From CAYNST01 sp964434105 (GTDB lineage Bacteria; Pseudomonadota; Gammaproteobacteria; Pseudomonadales; Cellvibrionaceae): 64,000 nucleotides of DNA. The position numbers were made by a program, and so were the translations under genes. The notes beneath the pieces were generated by a model, which saw only the letters and a program-made list of their open reading frames with translations, ran no database searches and was not told the origin of the DNA. Location: positions 62,001-126,000 of the forward strand of contig CAYSTJ010000002.1 in the NCBI GenBank assembly GCA_964434105.1. The letters are read 5' to 3'. Shown one piece after another: positions 17,467 through 26,114 of this stretch. Each line of letters starts with the position of its first letter. Positions within the stretch are counted from its first letter, which is position 1.

Positions 17467-18462
17467 ATGCCAGCGACGCAGCCTGCGTGGCATACCGGAG
17501 AGCCAGTGAACAGACCCTCTATGCAAGCGGATAACGAGATGCCGGACCGGGAAGTCGCGCAGGAATTGCAATTCTGGATTTTTTCTTACAACCGCGGTGT
17601 ATTTCTGCGTAACTGCGTTGATTCCATCAACGTGTGTGCGCCTGCGTGTTCCATACATATTTTCGACGATAACAGTGACGACCCGGAAACCTGCCGGATA
17701 CTGGACGCGCTAAAACCGTCGTGTCATGTGCATTACCCGACAGTCGGCGCGTCCCAAAGCAAACACGGTGGCCTGTACGCCAACATGCAATCGGCTTTGG
17801 CAATGCTGTCGGCCGATGACATGGTTTGCTTTCTTCAGGACGATACTCAACTGGTGCGCCCTGTTAGTCAGGCAGAAATAGGGGCTTTCCGGTCCTTTTT
17901 TGGCGATCCAGCTGCCGGCTTTCTGATGCCGGCGTTTATGCGTGGTTGCAACAGGCAAACGGACGCGCGGCTGACCCGGGCGGCCGGGCAGGGGCAGTAC
18001 TATCTGGTGGATCGTGTACGCAGCAGTGCCGGGGCATGGTATTCCGATATTTTTATCACGCGCGCGGGCAACCTGCAGCAGGTGGGCTGGACATTTGGCG
18101 AGCGCGAGCCCCTGAATGAACAGCAGGCTCGGACGCATTTCAAGCAGATGCACTATTTGCGAAATCCGTTCGTCGCATGGTTGCCATTGGTGCCCGCATT
18201 TCGCGGGAAAACGCAGACCTGGGCGCTGCGTAGGGCAAGTCGTATCCGGTGTTGCGGTTTCTATCCCCTGCACATTATGTCGGAAGGGGAAGCGGCCGAT
18301 TTTATGTCAAGGGATTTGCACCAGCTGCCGTTTGCAGAGGATTTCCTGAAGTCCGACCGGTCGTTACCCCAACCCTGGATATACTACCCGTTGCAAGGAA
18401 GCCGGGTGTTGAAAACGCTCGATCGTGTGGAACGTAAACTCACAGGCTGGATAACCCGATGA
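17467..18462 (+). CDS. Putative glycosyltransferase, GT2-like fold
   Basis: About 331 residues from the ATG at 17467. The open frame reaches back to 17389, but those extra codons lie in repeat copy B, so a later start (17467, 17521 or 17539) is likelier. Near the N-terminus FWIFSYNRGVFLRNCVDSI and IHIFDDNSDDPETC resemble the nucleotide-sugar-binding start of family 2 glycosyltransferases. CFLQDDTQLV resembles the acidic metal motif. No signal peptide or membrane segment is visible, so the protein is cytoplasmic. The next gene overlaps by four bases, implying a joint pathway, probably a surface glycan. The acceptor and sugar are unknown. Confidence 0.6.
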   Translation: MPATQPAWHTGEPVNRPSMQADNEMPDREVAQELQFWIFSYNRGVFLRNCVDSINVCAPACSIHIFDDNSDDPETCRILDALKPSCHVHYPTVGASQSKHGGLYANMQSALAMLSADDMVCFLQDDTQLVRPVSQAEIGAFRSFFGDPAAGFLMPAFMRGCNRQTDARLTRAAGQGQYYLVDRVRSSAGAWYSDIFITRAGNLQQVGWTFGEREPLNEQQARTHFKQMHYLRNPFVAWLPLVPAFRGKTQTWALRRASRIRCCGFYPLHIMSEGEAADFMSRDLHQLPFAEDFLKSDRSLPQPWIYYPLQGSRVLKTLDRVERKLTGWITR

Positions 18463-19421
18463 ACGAAAATATTCAATTTCTGACCGTCACCTGGGCCGGC
18501 GATCGCATACCATTTTCCCTGTTAAGTAAATCGCTGGCCATGTCGGGTATCGGGGGTATATGTCATGACGTTGTTGTGCATGCAGAGGACCTTCCTCAAT
18601 TTGAAGTCGCATCCGCCAGCCGCCTAAATTTGTTTTCCACAGCCGACATACTGCCGCCCGGGGTCGAGCGACAGCGGTCCAGCGCGCTCTCCATGCAAGC
18701 CAGAATCGGCAGGCGGGGTACGAAGCTGGCTGGCAGTCTGGCCAGGCACACCGGCTGGCCGGGTTGGGTGCGATATACGGGCTGGCATACGCAGCAGTTG
18801 AGCAAACTCGCCTATGTTGCTGCCAGCCGTTGCGATACGGTAATCATTCTGGATTCGGACGTTGTCGTCACACCTTTTGCACAGGTTGAAGACTTCTTCA
18901 CGCCTGAACGGGTCGTGTGTTATGAATCCAGCATTGGCGTCGATCAGGTGGCAGGAAAAGTCAGGCACTGGCAGCAGACCGCATTTGATTTATTCGATCA
19001 GGAAATGCCGTCGTCGGGTCTTGTTGACTGTTATTATGATACGCCTTTTGTCATGCACGCACCGACGGTCCGGCGCATGCTGGATTGGCTGGAGAACCGC
19101 TATCAAAAACCCTGGTGGGAGGTGCTGATTGGTCTGCCGCCGCGACGTTGGTCCGAATTCGGCTGCTATAAATGTTTTTTGCGGACCAACACGGACCAGG
19201 CTCACGTGGACTGGCGTGGCACGGAGGCAATCGGCTACCTGTATGACGCCAGCGATCCGGCGCGTCTGATGCGTGAATTTAAACGGCTGGTCGAGCAACA
19301 CCGTTGTCACTATGTCACAATCCATTCGCAAAGCAGCGGCCGGCAGCACTGGTCGGCCGAATCTTATCAAACGCAGATCGAACATGAGCTGACCAGGTGG
19401 TATGGCACTGAAGCGCTATAG
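18459..19421 (+). CDS. DUF6492-like putative glycosyltransferase
   Basis: A 320-residue cytoplasmic protein starting with an ATGA overlap to the upstream glycosyltransferase. Features that look like a GT-A fold are an N-terminal strand (IQFLTVTWAGDRIPF), a central acidic motif after a hydrophobic strand (VIILDSDVVVT) and a later aromatic-rich part (WSEFGCYKCFLR). The pattern resembles the DUF6492 group of uncharacterised sugar-transferase-like proteins. With its neighbour it forms a two-gene operon probably acting on the same surface polymer. The acceptor cannot be read from sequence. Confidence 0.6.
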   Translation: MNENIQFLTVTWAGDRIPFSLLSKSLAMSGIGGICHDVVVHAEDLPQFEVASASRLNLFSTADILPPGVERQRSSALSMQARIGRRGTKLAGSLARHTGWPGWVRYTGWHTQQLSKLAYVAASRCDTVIILDSDVVVTPFAQVEDFFTPERVVCYESSIGVDQVAGKVRHWQQTAFDLFDQEMPSSGLVDCYYDTPFVMHAPTVRRMLDWLENRYQKPWWEVLIGLPPRRWSEFGCYKCFLRTNTDQAHVDWRGTEAIGYLYDASDPARLMREFKRLVEQHRCHYVTIHSQSSGRQHWSAESYQTQIEHELTRWYGTEAL

Positions 19422-19464
19422 TGTTCGGTGCTAACGCCCGGGTCTGATTTAACGCCCGTCAGGT

Positions 19465-20295
19465 TCAATCGGGGCTTTCGCTTTCCGGTATGCGTATGCC
19501 GAATTCGGTAGTTGTTACGCCGTGCTTCTCATTGTATAAACGCAACGCCCGGTTGGCCTTGACCTGTTCCGGGTCCACGTAGCCACGTGCATGGTCCAGA
19601 TGAATCACGATCGCATTATATCTGACATGTTTGGGGCGGATGCCGCTGTTGATCAGGCGGACGCCAAATTCGCGGTCTTCGCCTCCCCAGGGCATGCGCT
19701 CATCGAATCCATTGACCGCCAGCACATCGGCTTTCCATGCCGACGCATTGGATCCCTTGAGATTGCATTTTGTGGTCGTCATCCGGTTGAGGAAGCGGGC
19801 GAGCTGAGGGCGGGCCGCAATTTTGTACGATTTTCGCCAGAAACCAAGCCCATGCTGTCGTAACCAGCCGACTTCGAAGCAGCGTCCACTGCGAATGTCA
19901 TCCTCTGTTATCGCCTTGCTGGTGACCATGGGTAATTTGAAATAGGTGCCCGACAGGTAGCGGCCGGGTTCCGCTTCCTGCGCGTGTACCGCGACAAAAT
20001 CGCGCCGCGGGATACAATCACCGTCGGTAAATAACAGATAGTCGGTTTCGGCAGCCAGCACGGCTTTGTTCAGAATCCGGCATTTTTGAAAGCCCTCGTC
20101 CGGTTGCCATACGTGCCGGATAACCAAATCGGTCTGGGTCCGCATCCGCTCAATCAGGGCGGCGGTCGCATCGCCAGACCCGTCGTCGGCAATCACGATT
20201 TCGAAATTCCGGTGATCCTGACAAAAATATCCCCACAGAACTTTTTGAAGCCATGCAGTGGAGTTATAGGTGGAAATAATTACAGATAGTCTCAT
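19465..20295 (-). CDS. Family 2 glycosyltransferase
   Basis: The chosen ATG at 20295 begins MRLSVIISTYNSTAWLQKVL, the classic GT2 N-terminus, and gives 276 residues; the open frame continues upstream to 20781 without recognisable sequence. Further motifs are FEIVIADDGSGDATAAL, the DxD-type LLFTDGDCIPRRDF, and the acceptor-site segment GFDERMPWGGEDREFGVRL typical of the galactosyltransferase-like C-terminal region. It is convergent with the two-gene glycosyltransferase operon, 43 bp away. It probably adds a hexose in surface polysaccharide or glycolipid synthesis; the substrate is unknown. Confidence 0.85.
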   Translation of the reverse strand: MRLSVIISTYNSTAWLQKVLWGYFCQDHRNFEIVIADDGSGDATAALIERMRTQTDLVIRHVWQPDEGFQKCRILNKAVLAAETDYLLFTDGDCIPRRDFVAVHAQEAEPGRYLSGTYFKLPMVTSKAITEDDIRSGRCFEVGWLRQHGLGFWRKSYKIAARPQLARFLNRMTTTKCNLKGSNASAWKADVLAVNGFDERMPWGGEDREFGVRLINSGIRPKHVRYNAIVIHLDHARGYVDPEQVKANRALRLYNEKHGVTTTEFGIRIPESESPD

Positions 20296-21008
20296 CGTCG
20301 CCGTCGGATAATTCTCATAATGACTGTTGATCGTAACATTTTGCGCTTCAGCGCCGTCGGGCGCACGCGCATTGACGCGCCGGTTGGGACGAAGCATGAA
20401 TAGGATTATCACTGCGAGGGAGAGCCGGAGCAAGTCTGACATCCAAAAACAGATCGCCCGAGGCCGTGATCGGAAGTCTCGACTAACTGCGGCCGGATGG
20501 TACACACCCCGCATTTGCTGCAGTCTTTGCGCGCTATCGGCAAAGCGCGCCTGATGGCACTTGATTACACGGCTATTGACGGCGGCTCCACCTTTGATGC
20601 AACTTTTCTTGATTTCATCGACCGGGGTGGTAGGATGGACGTCGGGTTCCTGAAAAGGGATTGCAGTGGCTTGCAATATTGTAATTTTTACCGAGCAAGT
20701 CTTTGTCCTGCCTTGAGATCTGATTCCTGTAAAAACCGTTACAGGCCCTGGTAAAACACCCTGAAAATAACGCCTGTCCACCGCTTATGAAGTTGACTTA
20801 TAAAACGGCTATTTGTAGTAACTCAAATTCGCTGAAATCGGTCGTCATCACGTCACGGACGATCGATGTAACGGGGAAGTCAGGCAACCGTACTGGCATT
20901 ACTGTTGCTAACCAAACTGTTGCCGAGCGAGAAATGTGGCTGCAAAGTCATTTGAAAAGCGGATAGGTATAAGTAATAACCACAACTCTGACAAGTGTGA
21001 GCGCAACT
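20296..21008. other. 713-bp intergenic region with no recognised gene
   Basis: Divergent spacer between the GT2 gene and the small repeat lipoprotein. Short open frames here do not resemble proteins. The only structure noted is a 7-bp hairpin with a 6-base loop at 20726-20745 (CCTGTAA / TTACAGG). No convincing promoter pair was found for either flanking gene. Confidence 0.5.
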
Positions 21009-21314
21009 ATGACAACGTTAAATAAATTACTGATTGCACTGGGAATGGTAGCGGTATCTGTTGGTTGCAGTGTGGACAAAACGCAGGATGCCGAGATGCC
21101 TCAGGTAAGCGTAGAGGGCGGAAATCTGCCGGAATACGAAATTGAAAAAACCGAAGAAGGCCGTATGCCGGATGTTGAGATTTCAGGCGGACAAATGCCA
21201 CGGTATGATGTGGAAACGCCCGATGTGGACGTTGAAATGGAAACCCGCGAAGTCGAGGTGCCGTCCGTCAATATCGACATGCCCGATGATGAGCACGACG
21301 AGTATGAAGAGTAA
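21009..21314 (+). CDS. Small acidic repeat lipoprotein
   Basis: 101 residues from the ATG at 21009; a GTG at 20997 in frame is an alternative. The signal peptide MTTLNKLLIALGMVAVSVGC ends in a lipobox with Cys at residue 20. The mature part is very acidic and built of repeats: MPQVSVEGGNLPEYEIEK is followed about 23 residues later by MPDVEISGGQMPRYDVET, then shorter P-x-V-x-V/I-E units, and an Asp/Glu-rich tail (DDEHDEYEE). There is no known domain. An outer-membrane-anchored, possibly cation-binding or unstructured polymer is inferred. A GC-rich hairpin follows. Confidence 0.75.
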   Translation: MTTLNKLLIALGMVAVSVGCSVDKTQDAEMPQVSVEGGNLPEYEIEKTEEGRMPDVEISGGQMPRYDVETPDVDVEMETREVEVPSVNIDMPDDEHDEYEE

Positions 21315-21344
21315 CACGGCAGCTTCCCGGCGATTTTAACCCGT

Positions 21345-21373
21345 CTCCGGCCGCCGCTCAGCGCTGGCCGGAG
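21345..21373 (+). terminator. GC-rich hairpin after the repeat lipoprotein
   Basis: An 8-bp perfect stem (CTCCGGCC / GGCCGGAG) around a 13-base loop that itself contains AGCGCT, 30 bp downstream of the lipoprotein stop. No U-tract follows, so it is a possible terminator or mRNA-stabilising structure. Confidence 0.4.
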
Positions 21374-21410
21374 GCCGCGGACCCCCACTGCAGATTTACA
21401 AAGCATTTGT

Positions 21411-21589
21411 GTAATCATTCAGCGCGTTTCGAGTTTACTGGTGTAAATACTGCGCGCATCCTGCACGTCGCCCGCCAGGGTCGCTCTGGCCATGCCTTTA
21501 AACCCGTTCCCGACAGGTTTGTGACCATTTTTTAACGCAACTTTATTTGTAGGTTAAGGGGCAAGTCGGGGCGTGAGCTGAATAGTTAC
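21411..21589 (+). repeat. MITE-like repeat, copy C
   Basis: 179 bp. The left end GTAATCATTCAGCGCG matches the copy G terminus at 15 of 16 positions; the right end is GGGGCGTGAGCTG followed by AATAGTTAC. The middle retains GCGCGCATCCTGC, CCCGACAGGTTTGTGACC and TTTATTTGTAGGTTAAGGGG. It lacks the subterminal CTGAACA block of copy G, so it is an internal-deletion form. Flanks gcatttgt and gcgttctt match at 5 of 8. It lies between convergent genes. Confidence 0.8.
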
Positions 21590-21615
21590 GCGTTCTTTAG
21601 CGTAGGATGTAGCGA

Positions 21616-23559
21616 CTATTCCAGCGATTTCAGCAACTGAAGAAAGTTCTTTCTGGACTTTACGCGCAGCGTATTTGATGCTTTGATCTGGTTGACCGTT
21701 TCGTGTTCTATGCCTTGAATGGCGGCCACCTGCGTGGCGGTCATGCCTTTGACGCGCGCAATATCCAGTATCTGCTGGAAATTGCGATTGATTATAATGT
21801 TGGATTTGTCATCCTGTTCCTTGATCAGCTTATCCAGATCGTAATAGAGGTTCTTGACCGCATTGAGCGTCGCTTCGCGCTGGCTGTTAAACGTTCTGCT
21901 CTTTTGTGCGAAGCCGAGTAGCGCAATAATTCTATCGCTCAATTGCAGCATTCTAATCACCAGCTGCTGACGGGCCTCATCGTTTTCAGTGGTGTTTCTT
22001 GCCTGAATAATGCCAGCGACATGCACATAGCGGAACATGAGCCGCCCCTGGGTCCCGCGACTTACCTCCGCTATTTGAAGATTGTTGATAAGTATCTTGT
22101 CGCGGGTGGAAAGGATACCTTTTGGCGAGACTTCCAGAGTTCGATCCAGGGTTTTTACGAGCAGGGCAGGAGTAAACCCCATTTCTGTCAATGTTTCATA
22201 AATCAATAATGACATGTCTTCGATGGAGCTTGCCTTGAGCGCCTCATTGGTGTAATTACTGAATTGTTCATAGATGCTGATCTGAGTGCGCGATGCTTCT
22301 ATTTCTTCGCGCAGCTGATCCACCACGGCGCTCAATGCTTCCGATTCTGCAGCGCTCAGATTTCCGGACAGTGATGCAGCCCGGATGTCGTCGATCTGGG
22401 ATTTCATGTCTTCCAGTTCGTACTCCAGCATGGTGATACAGGTTTCCGATTCCTGAATACTGCGTCTCAGGTTCACGATTTCTGGGTTAACCGGTTCGTC
22501 GCCGATAGGGGGCGACAGATCGTCCAGACTGGTCACGCGCTGTTCCATTTCTATGATGGAGCGACGCTGGGCGGCGATGATTTCCCTCAACCGGTCTATC
22601 TCTTTTTCGTTGGCATCGATAAGATCGTCAGCGCTGCCCAACAGGTCGGCGGGCTGGCCGGGCTCTTTTTTGGTTGCCAGCAGATCTCCCAGCGACGTCT
22701 GCATGTCCATGCGTTCCTGAAAGCCGAGGAGTTCTTTCTTGAGATCATTAATCTGATCGGCAAGGCTCGAATTCTCGGTTCGGAAGTGAGCCAGCTCCCG
22801 ATCAAAATCCTCGGTGTTGCCGGCTAATCGCAATTTGTCGATGTCCATTCTATCCTGGTTAATGCTGTCCAGTTGATCTGTCAGCTCGCCGCTTTTTTCC
22901 AGAAATCGGGATCTGCGGTTGCGAATGAGGTAGGCCTGTCGTGTTTCTGGATCTTCGAATATATCCAGTACGCCTTCAAGGTCCCCCAATTTCTTCCGGA
23001 TCGTGGTCTTATCTTCATGCCGGTCGATAGTAATCTTGTCCAGGGAAGCTATGGCCCGGGTTTTGTGCCGCTCAACGCTTTCGTCACCATTGGCGTTGGG
23101 GATACGCTTTATACGCTGTTTCAGGCCCTGTAATTTTGTTTCCAGTTCACTGACTTCTTCGGATTTGGTCATAGACTCCGGGAACAGAATTTTTATCAGC
23201 TTGAGAATATTCTGATTGATATATTGCCAGTATTCTGCCGAGTTAATCGTTTTTCCGATCGCTTTTTCTTCTATCTTCAAATAGGCTGTTCGCAGGTGTA
23301 TGACTTCTCTGGTCAGTCGATCAGCCGCGTCGGCTGCCATGCGGTTGCGTTTTTTTGTATCGTTGAACTGCTTGCCGAGGTATTCGGCGATAATTGCGTC
23401 TGGTGTGCGCTGCATTTGAAGCATGATCCGGTTGCGACGCTTCTCTTCAAGGTAACGATGGACGAGAAACAGGCTCAGCAGAATATTCAGAATAAAAAGC
23501 CCGATCAGAAAGAACGCAAGATTTCCCGATTGCAGTTCTGTCAGATCAATGTTGAACAT
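21616..23559 (-). CDS. Membrane-anchored coiled-coil protein of unknown function
   Basis: 647 residues. One membrane segment near the N-terminus (about 15-37; LAFFLIGLFILNILLSLFLV) is followed by a basic stop-transfer region. Long heptad-like coiled coil covers about residues 45-430 (for example DIDKLRLAGNTEDFDRELAH and ETCITMLEYELEDMKSQID). After that comes a compact domain of about 110 residues (FSNYTNEALKASSIEDMSLL onward) that looks GAF-like by its helix-strand pattern. The C-terminal helices contain TATQVAAIQGIEHETVNQI, which resembles a helix-turn-helix. I do not recognise the family. It is the second gene of an operon, 12 bp after a LacI-sensor/PAS protein, so a shared signalling or scaffolding role is inferred. 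Confidence 0.75.
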   Translation of the reverse strand: MFNIDLTELQSGNLAFFLIGLFILNILLSLFLVHRYLEEKRRNRIMLQMQRTPDAIIAEYLGKQFNDTKKRNRMAADAADRLTREVIHLRTAYLKIEEKAIGKTINSAEYWQYINQNILKLIKILFPESMTKSEEVSELETKLQGLKQRIKRIPNANGDESVERHKTRAIASLDKITIDRHEDKTTIRKKLGDLEGVLDIFEDPETRQAYLIRNRRSRFLEKSGELTDQLDSINQDRMDIDKLRLAGNTEDFDRELAHFRTENSSLADQINDLKKELLGFQERMDMQTSLGDLLATKKEPGQPADLLGSADDLIDANEKEIDRLREIIAAQRRSIIEMEQRVTSLDDLSPPIGDEPVNPEIVNLRRSIQESETCITMLEYELEDMKSQIDDIRAASLSGNLSAAESEALSAVVDQLREEIEASRTQISIYEQFSNYTNEALKASSIEDMSLLIYETLTEMGFTPALLVKTLDRTLEVSPKGILSTRDKILINNLQIAEVSRGTQGRLMFRYVHVAGIIQARNTTENDEARQQLVIRMLQLSDRIIALLGFAQKSRTFNSQREATLNAVKNLYYDLDKLIKEQDDKSNIIINRNFQQILDIARVKGMTATQVAAIQGIEHETVNQIKASNTLRVKSRKNFLQLLKSLE

Positions 23560-23571
23560 AGTGTCTGTCGC

Positions 23572-25302
23572 TCATGATTCCAAATCCACTATGAGGGGGT
23601 TGAACGTGATGGATTGCGATTTTCCGTCCGAACCCGGCTCAATTCTGCCACTCAGCGCCACATCAACATACTGCCCACTTTTATTTCGGTAACGTATCTG
23701 TATTTGTAAATCCGAGTTGTTCTGGCGACTGGTCGAAATCGCGTCACGGAATTTTTCCAGGTCCTCGGGGTGCAGTCTGTCCGTAATCTCCATGTACCGG
23801 TAGATATCCAGCTCAACCGGGCTGACAAAGCCAAACATCGCCAGCGCCGCGTCACTCCACAGCGTCTGGTTGGTATCAATGGTCCACTCGATGCGGGCCG
23901 CCGGATCTGACTGCATGGGCTGCGTGGCAGTGTCGCGGGAGGGCTGCTGTTTTAAGCGTTTTCGCAATGCCCGTATTTCCAGCTGTTGTTCATACAGACC
24001 GACAACGGATTCGATATATCCGCTAAAGCCATAGTAACTGCTTGCTGGTGTCTGCTTGGACGAGTCGCCAAAAAAGCTTAGCAGCCCCCAGATTTTTCCT
24101 TCGATCCTGACCGGAAGGTGAAAGACTGTGTCGTGACTGTTGAAGCGCTGCCTGACAGCCGTCGGTGGAAATTCGGAGGCACGACACAGCGTGTCGCGAT
24201 CGAGTAGCTCGCAGGTGACGGATTCAGACTGGCCGAAAATCCGGATGATCTTGAGCCATGTCAGCCCTTCAGTATCAGTATAATAGCGGCTCAGTGTCGA
24301 CAGGCACATGTAGGTCCTGTATAGCGGTGCAATGCTCATGAGTTCATCAAGGCTGGATGCCACGATTTCCCGGGGCCAGTCATGGATATTGGCCAGCAGG
24401 GCTTTCATATAATTGCTGTTATGCAGTTCCGGGAGGTCAGCACAGGTCGCGATAAAGGCGTCGTAGCGATCGGCCGGATCATCGTTCACACGCGTTAACT
24501 TGGGTGTGACGACGGTAACCGATTCACAATCACTGTGATCAAGCTGTTCATCGATGGCATTGAACGCCCGGTAGGCGATTAGATGCAGATTCTGGTCTAT
24601 GCTCGACATTTCCGGTGTGAATACAGGAATCATCGGTAAGGCATCAAAACAGACGGCCGCCGGCACCGGCGGAGGCTCTTTCATCGACTTCAAATGCTGT
24701 ATAAAGCCAATGCCGGTCAGTCCGCTGCCAAAAATAACCGCCGTGGCGTCGATACCGTGTTTAATAAAGTGATCGGCCGCAATAATGCCGCCAGAAAACA
24801 GTGCATCGTTAACCTTGATCAGGTAATCATCCCGCAACTTCAGGTTACGGTTCTCATGCAGTTCACAGTAGCATTCAAAGCGCTTGCGTATGTCATAGAT
24901 TCGCAGATCACCGACAAAAGCAATCTTATGGTGGCCGGCACTCATCAGGTGATCCATGGCCAATGCCATGCCTTTGGCATGGTCGGAAACAATGAACGGG
25001 ATTTTCAGGGGAAAGTAGTCATACGCGATCGAGACGCAGGCAATATCCCGATCTACCAACTGTTGTATCAGTTCTGGCGAGACCGCGTTGCGGACGATGA
25101 TAGCCGCGTCAATCGTATCCAGGTGCAATGGTTCGTTATAGGCGCCATAGCTGCCCGTCCTGATAACGATTATGCGGTAGCCTTTTATCACGCCCAATTG
25201 GTGACACTGATTAATCAGTTCACCGATATACAGTCCCTGTAGAACGGGTGCGTATAAAGCGATTGTCCGTGTTGTACCAGTGGAACGCTGTTGGTGACTC
25301 AT
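23572..25302 (-). CDS. LacI-type sensor domain + GAF-like + PAS protein without output domain
   Basis: 576 residues, cytoplasmic (no signal peptide). Residues 1-290 match the periplasmic-binding-protein fold of LacI regulators (TIALYAPVLQGLYIGELINQ, then SDHAKGMALAMDHLMSAGHH and KIAFVGDLRIYDIRKRFECY), but the DNA-binding helix-turn-helix is missing. The middle (about 300-440) is GAF-like, ending in VFHLPVRIEGKIWGLLSFFG. A short coiled segment and a PAS_3-type domain (about 465-576; WSDAALAMFGF, then RLHPEDLEKFRDAI) complete it. No kinase, GGDEF or other output domain is present. It is first in an operon with the membrane coiled-coil gene. Ligand unknown; ligand-dependent protein interaction is the likely output. 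Confidence 0.8.
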   Translation of the reverse strand: MSHQQRSTGTTRTIALYAPVLQGLYIGELINQCHQLGVIKGYRIIVIRTGSYGAYNEPLHLDTIDAAIIVRNAVSPELIQQLVDRDIACVSIAYDYFPLKIPFIVSDHAKGMALAMDHLMSAGHHKIAFVGDLRIYDIRKRFECYCELHENRNLKLRDDYLIKVNDALFSGGIIAADHFIKHGIDATAVIFGSGLTGIGFIQHLKSMKEPPPVPAAVCFDALPMIPVFTPEMSSIDQNLHLIAYRAFNAIDEQLDHSDCESVTVVTPKLTRVNDDPADRYDAFIATCADLPELHNSNYMKALLANIHDWPREIVASSLDELMSIAPLYRTYMCLSTLSRYYTDTEGLTWLKIIRIFGQSESVTCELLDRDTLCRASEFPPTAVRQRFNSHDTVFHLPVRIEGKIWGLLSFFGDSSKQTPASSYYGFSGYIESVVGLYEQQLEIRALRKRLKQQPSRDTATQPMQSDPAARIEWTIDTNQTLWSDAALAMFGFVSPVELDIYRYMEITDRLHPEDLEKFRDAISTSRQNNSDLQIQIRYRNKSGQYVDVALSGRIEPGSDGKSQSITFNPLIVDLES

Positions 25303-25429
25303 TGAAACCCGTCATCGGTCAATTTGAATCAGCCGGACAGGGCCGTCAAGGCGTGCCGGCCCTGAACCGGCAGTTATCTTTGAGTTTAGACCTTATTTCC
25401 CATAACGTCGGGTTTGGCTAAAGTGGGCG

Positions 25430-26008
25430 CTATTCGGCTTTCCGACCGACAACCGTGCGTATCAGACGCCTGCCGTCTTTGTCGTAGTAGTCGGCATACC
25501 GCCAGGAGCTCAGATTCCAGCCCTGGTCTTCCGCCAGATCGTGAATGACCCGGGCCCAGACAGTGTTTGCTTTTTCGTACGCCCTGATTTCACAGAGGCT
25601 GGACTTGCACTGAATGCGTTCGACTTCGAGTTCGCTGTAATTCTCGTTGGCAAACAAATAGGTTTCCAGACTGATCTCGTTGTCCTGGCTCCACTGGGGG
25701 TCGACGGGCTGCGCTTCAAATTGTCTAAACAGGTTGGGAGGCGCAGCGCCGGAACTATTGGTGGGTGGGGTGTCGGGGAGGGCTGTCTCTGTCGTGGGTC
25801 TCTGGGGGGCAGCTGCAGTCGGTGCCGGTGCCGGCTCTGGGGCACTGGCTCGTATGTCGGTTGATTCGGATGCCGCAGGCGGGGGCGGTGTGGATGATGA
25901 TGGGCGCGGCGGGGTGGGCTCGATAGCCTGTTCTCCAGACGGACTCAGGAGGAAGTAGCCAGCGACAGCGGCCGCAACAGCAATGACGACAAGTCCAAAG
26001 TGCTTCAT
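25430..26008 (-). CDS. Membrane-anchored proline-rich protein, uncharacterised
   Basis: 192 residues. An N-terminal hydrophobic segment (MKHFGLVVIAVAAAVAGYFL) acts as signal anchor. About 75 residues of Pro/Ala/Ser/Thr linker follow, with runs such as TPPPPAASE and EPAPAPTAAAP. The folded C-terminal domain begins PVDPQWSQDNEISLETYLF and contains the two-cysteine motif IQCKSSLCEIRAYE. That cysteine pattern recurs in uncharacterised proteobacterial envelope proteins and probably forms a disulfide in the periplasm. Function unknown. It lies downstream of the slyD-like gene on the same strand, separated by a strong hairpin. Confidence 0.7.
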   Translation of the reverse strand: MKHFGLVVIAVAAAVAGYFLLSPSGEQAIEPTPPRPSSSTPPPPAASESTDIRASAPEPAPAPTAAAPQRPTTETALPDTPPTNSSGAAPPNLFRQFEAQPVDPQWSQDNEISLETYLFANENYSELEVERIQCKSSLCEIRAYEKANTVWARVIHDLAEDQGWNLSSWRYADYYDKDGRRLIRTVVGRKAE

Positions 26009-26038
26009 GAATTGGCCCCGTGCGAGAGGGTTTTATGG

Positions 26039-26062
26039 GCAGGGGACCGCACGGTCCCCTGC
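26039..26062. terminator. Strong hairpin between slyD-like gene and proline-rich gene
   Basis: A 10-bp perfect stem (GCAGGGGACC / GGTCCCCTGC) with a 4-base loop. It sits between the stop of the isomerase gene and the start of the next minus-strand gene. No U-tract follows on the minus strand, so it is either a weak terminator or a processing structure. Confidence 0.45.
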
Positions 26063-26114
26063 AGCCTGTCTATCCGTTACGTTGCCAGTGCACTAAACGG
26101 ATTGCCAGCAGACC

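Noticed and set aside
20296..20781. Upstream extension of the GT2 glycosyltransferase frame
   Set aside because: The 162 extra residues have no similarity to anything; the classic GT2 start at 20295 makes the shorter form convincing.
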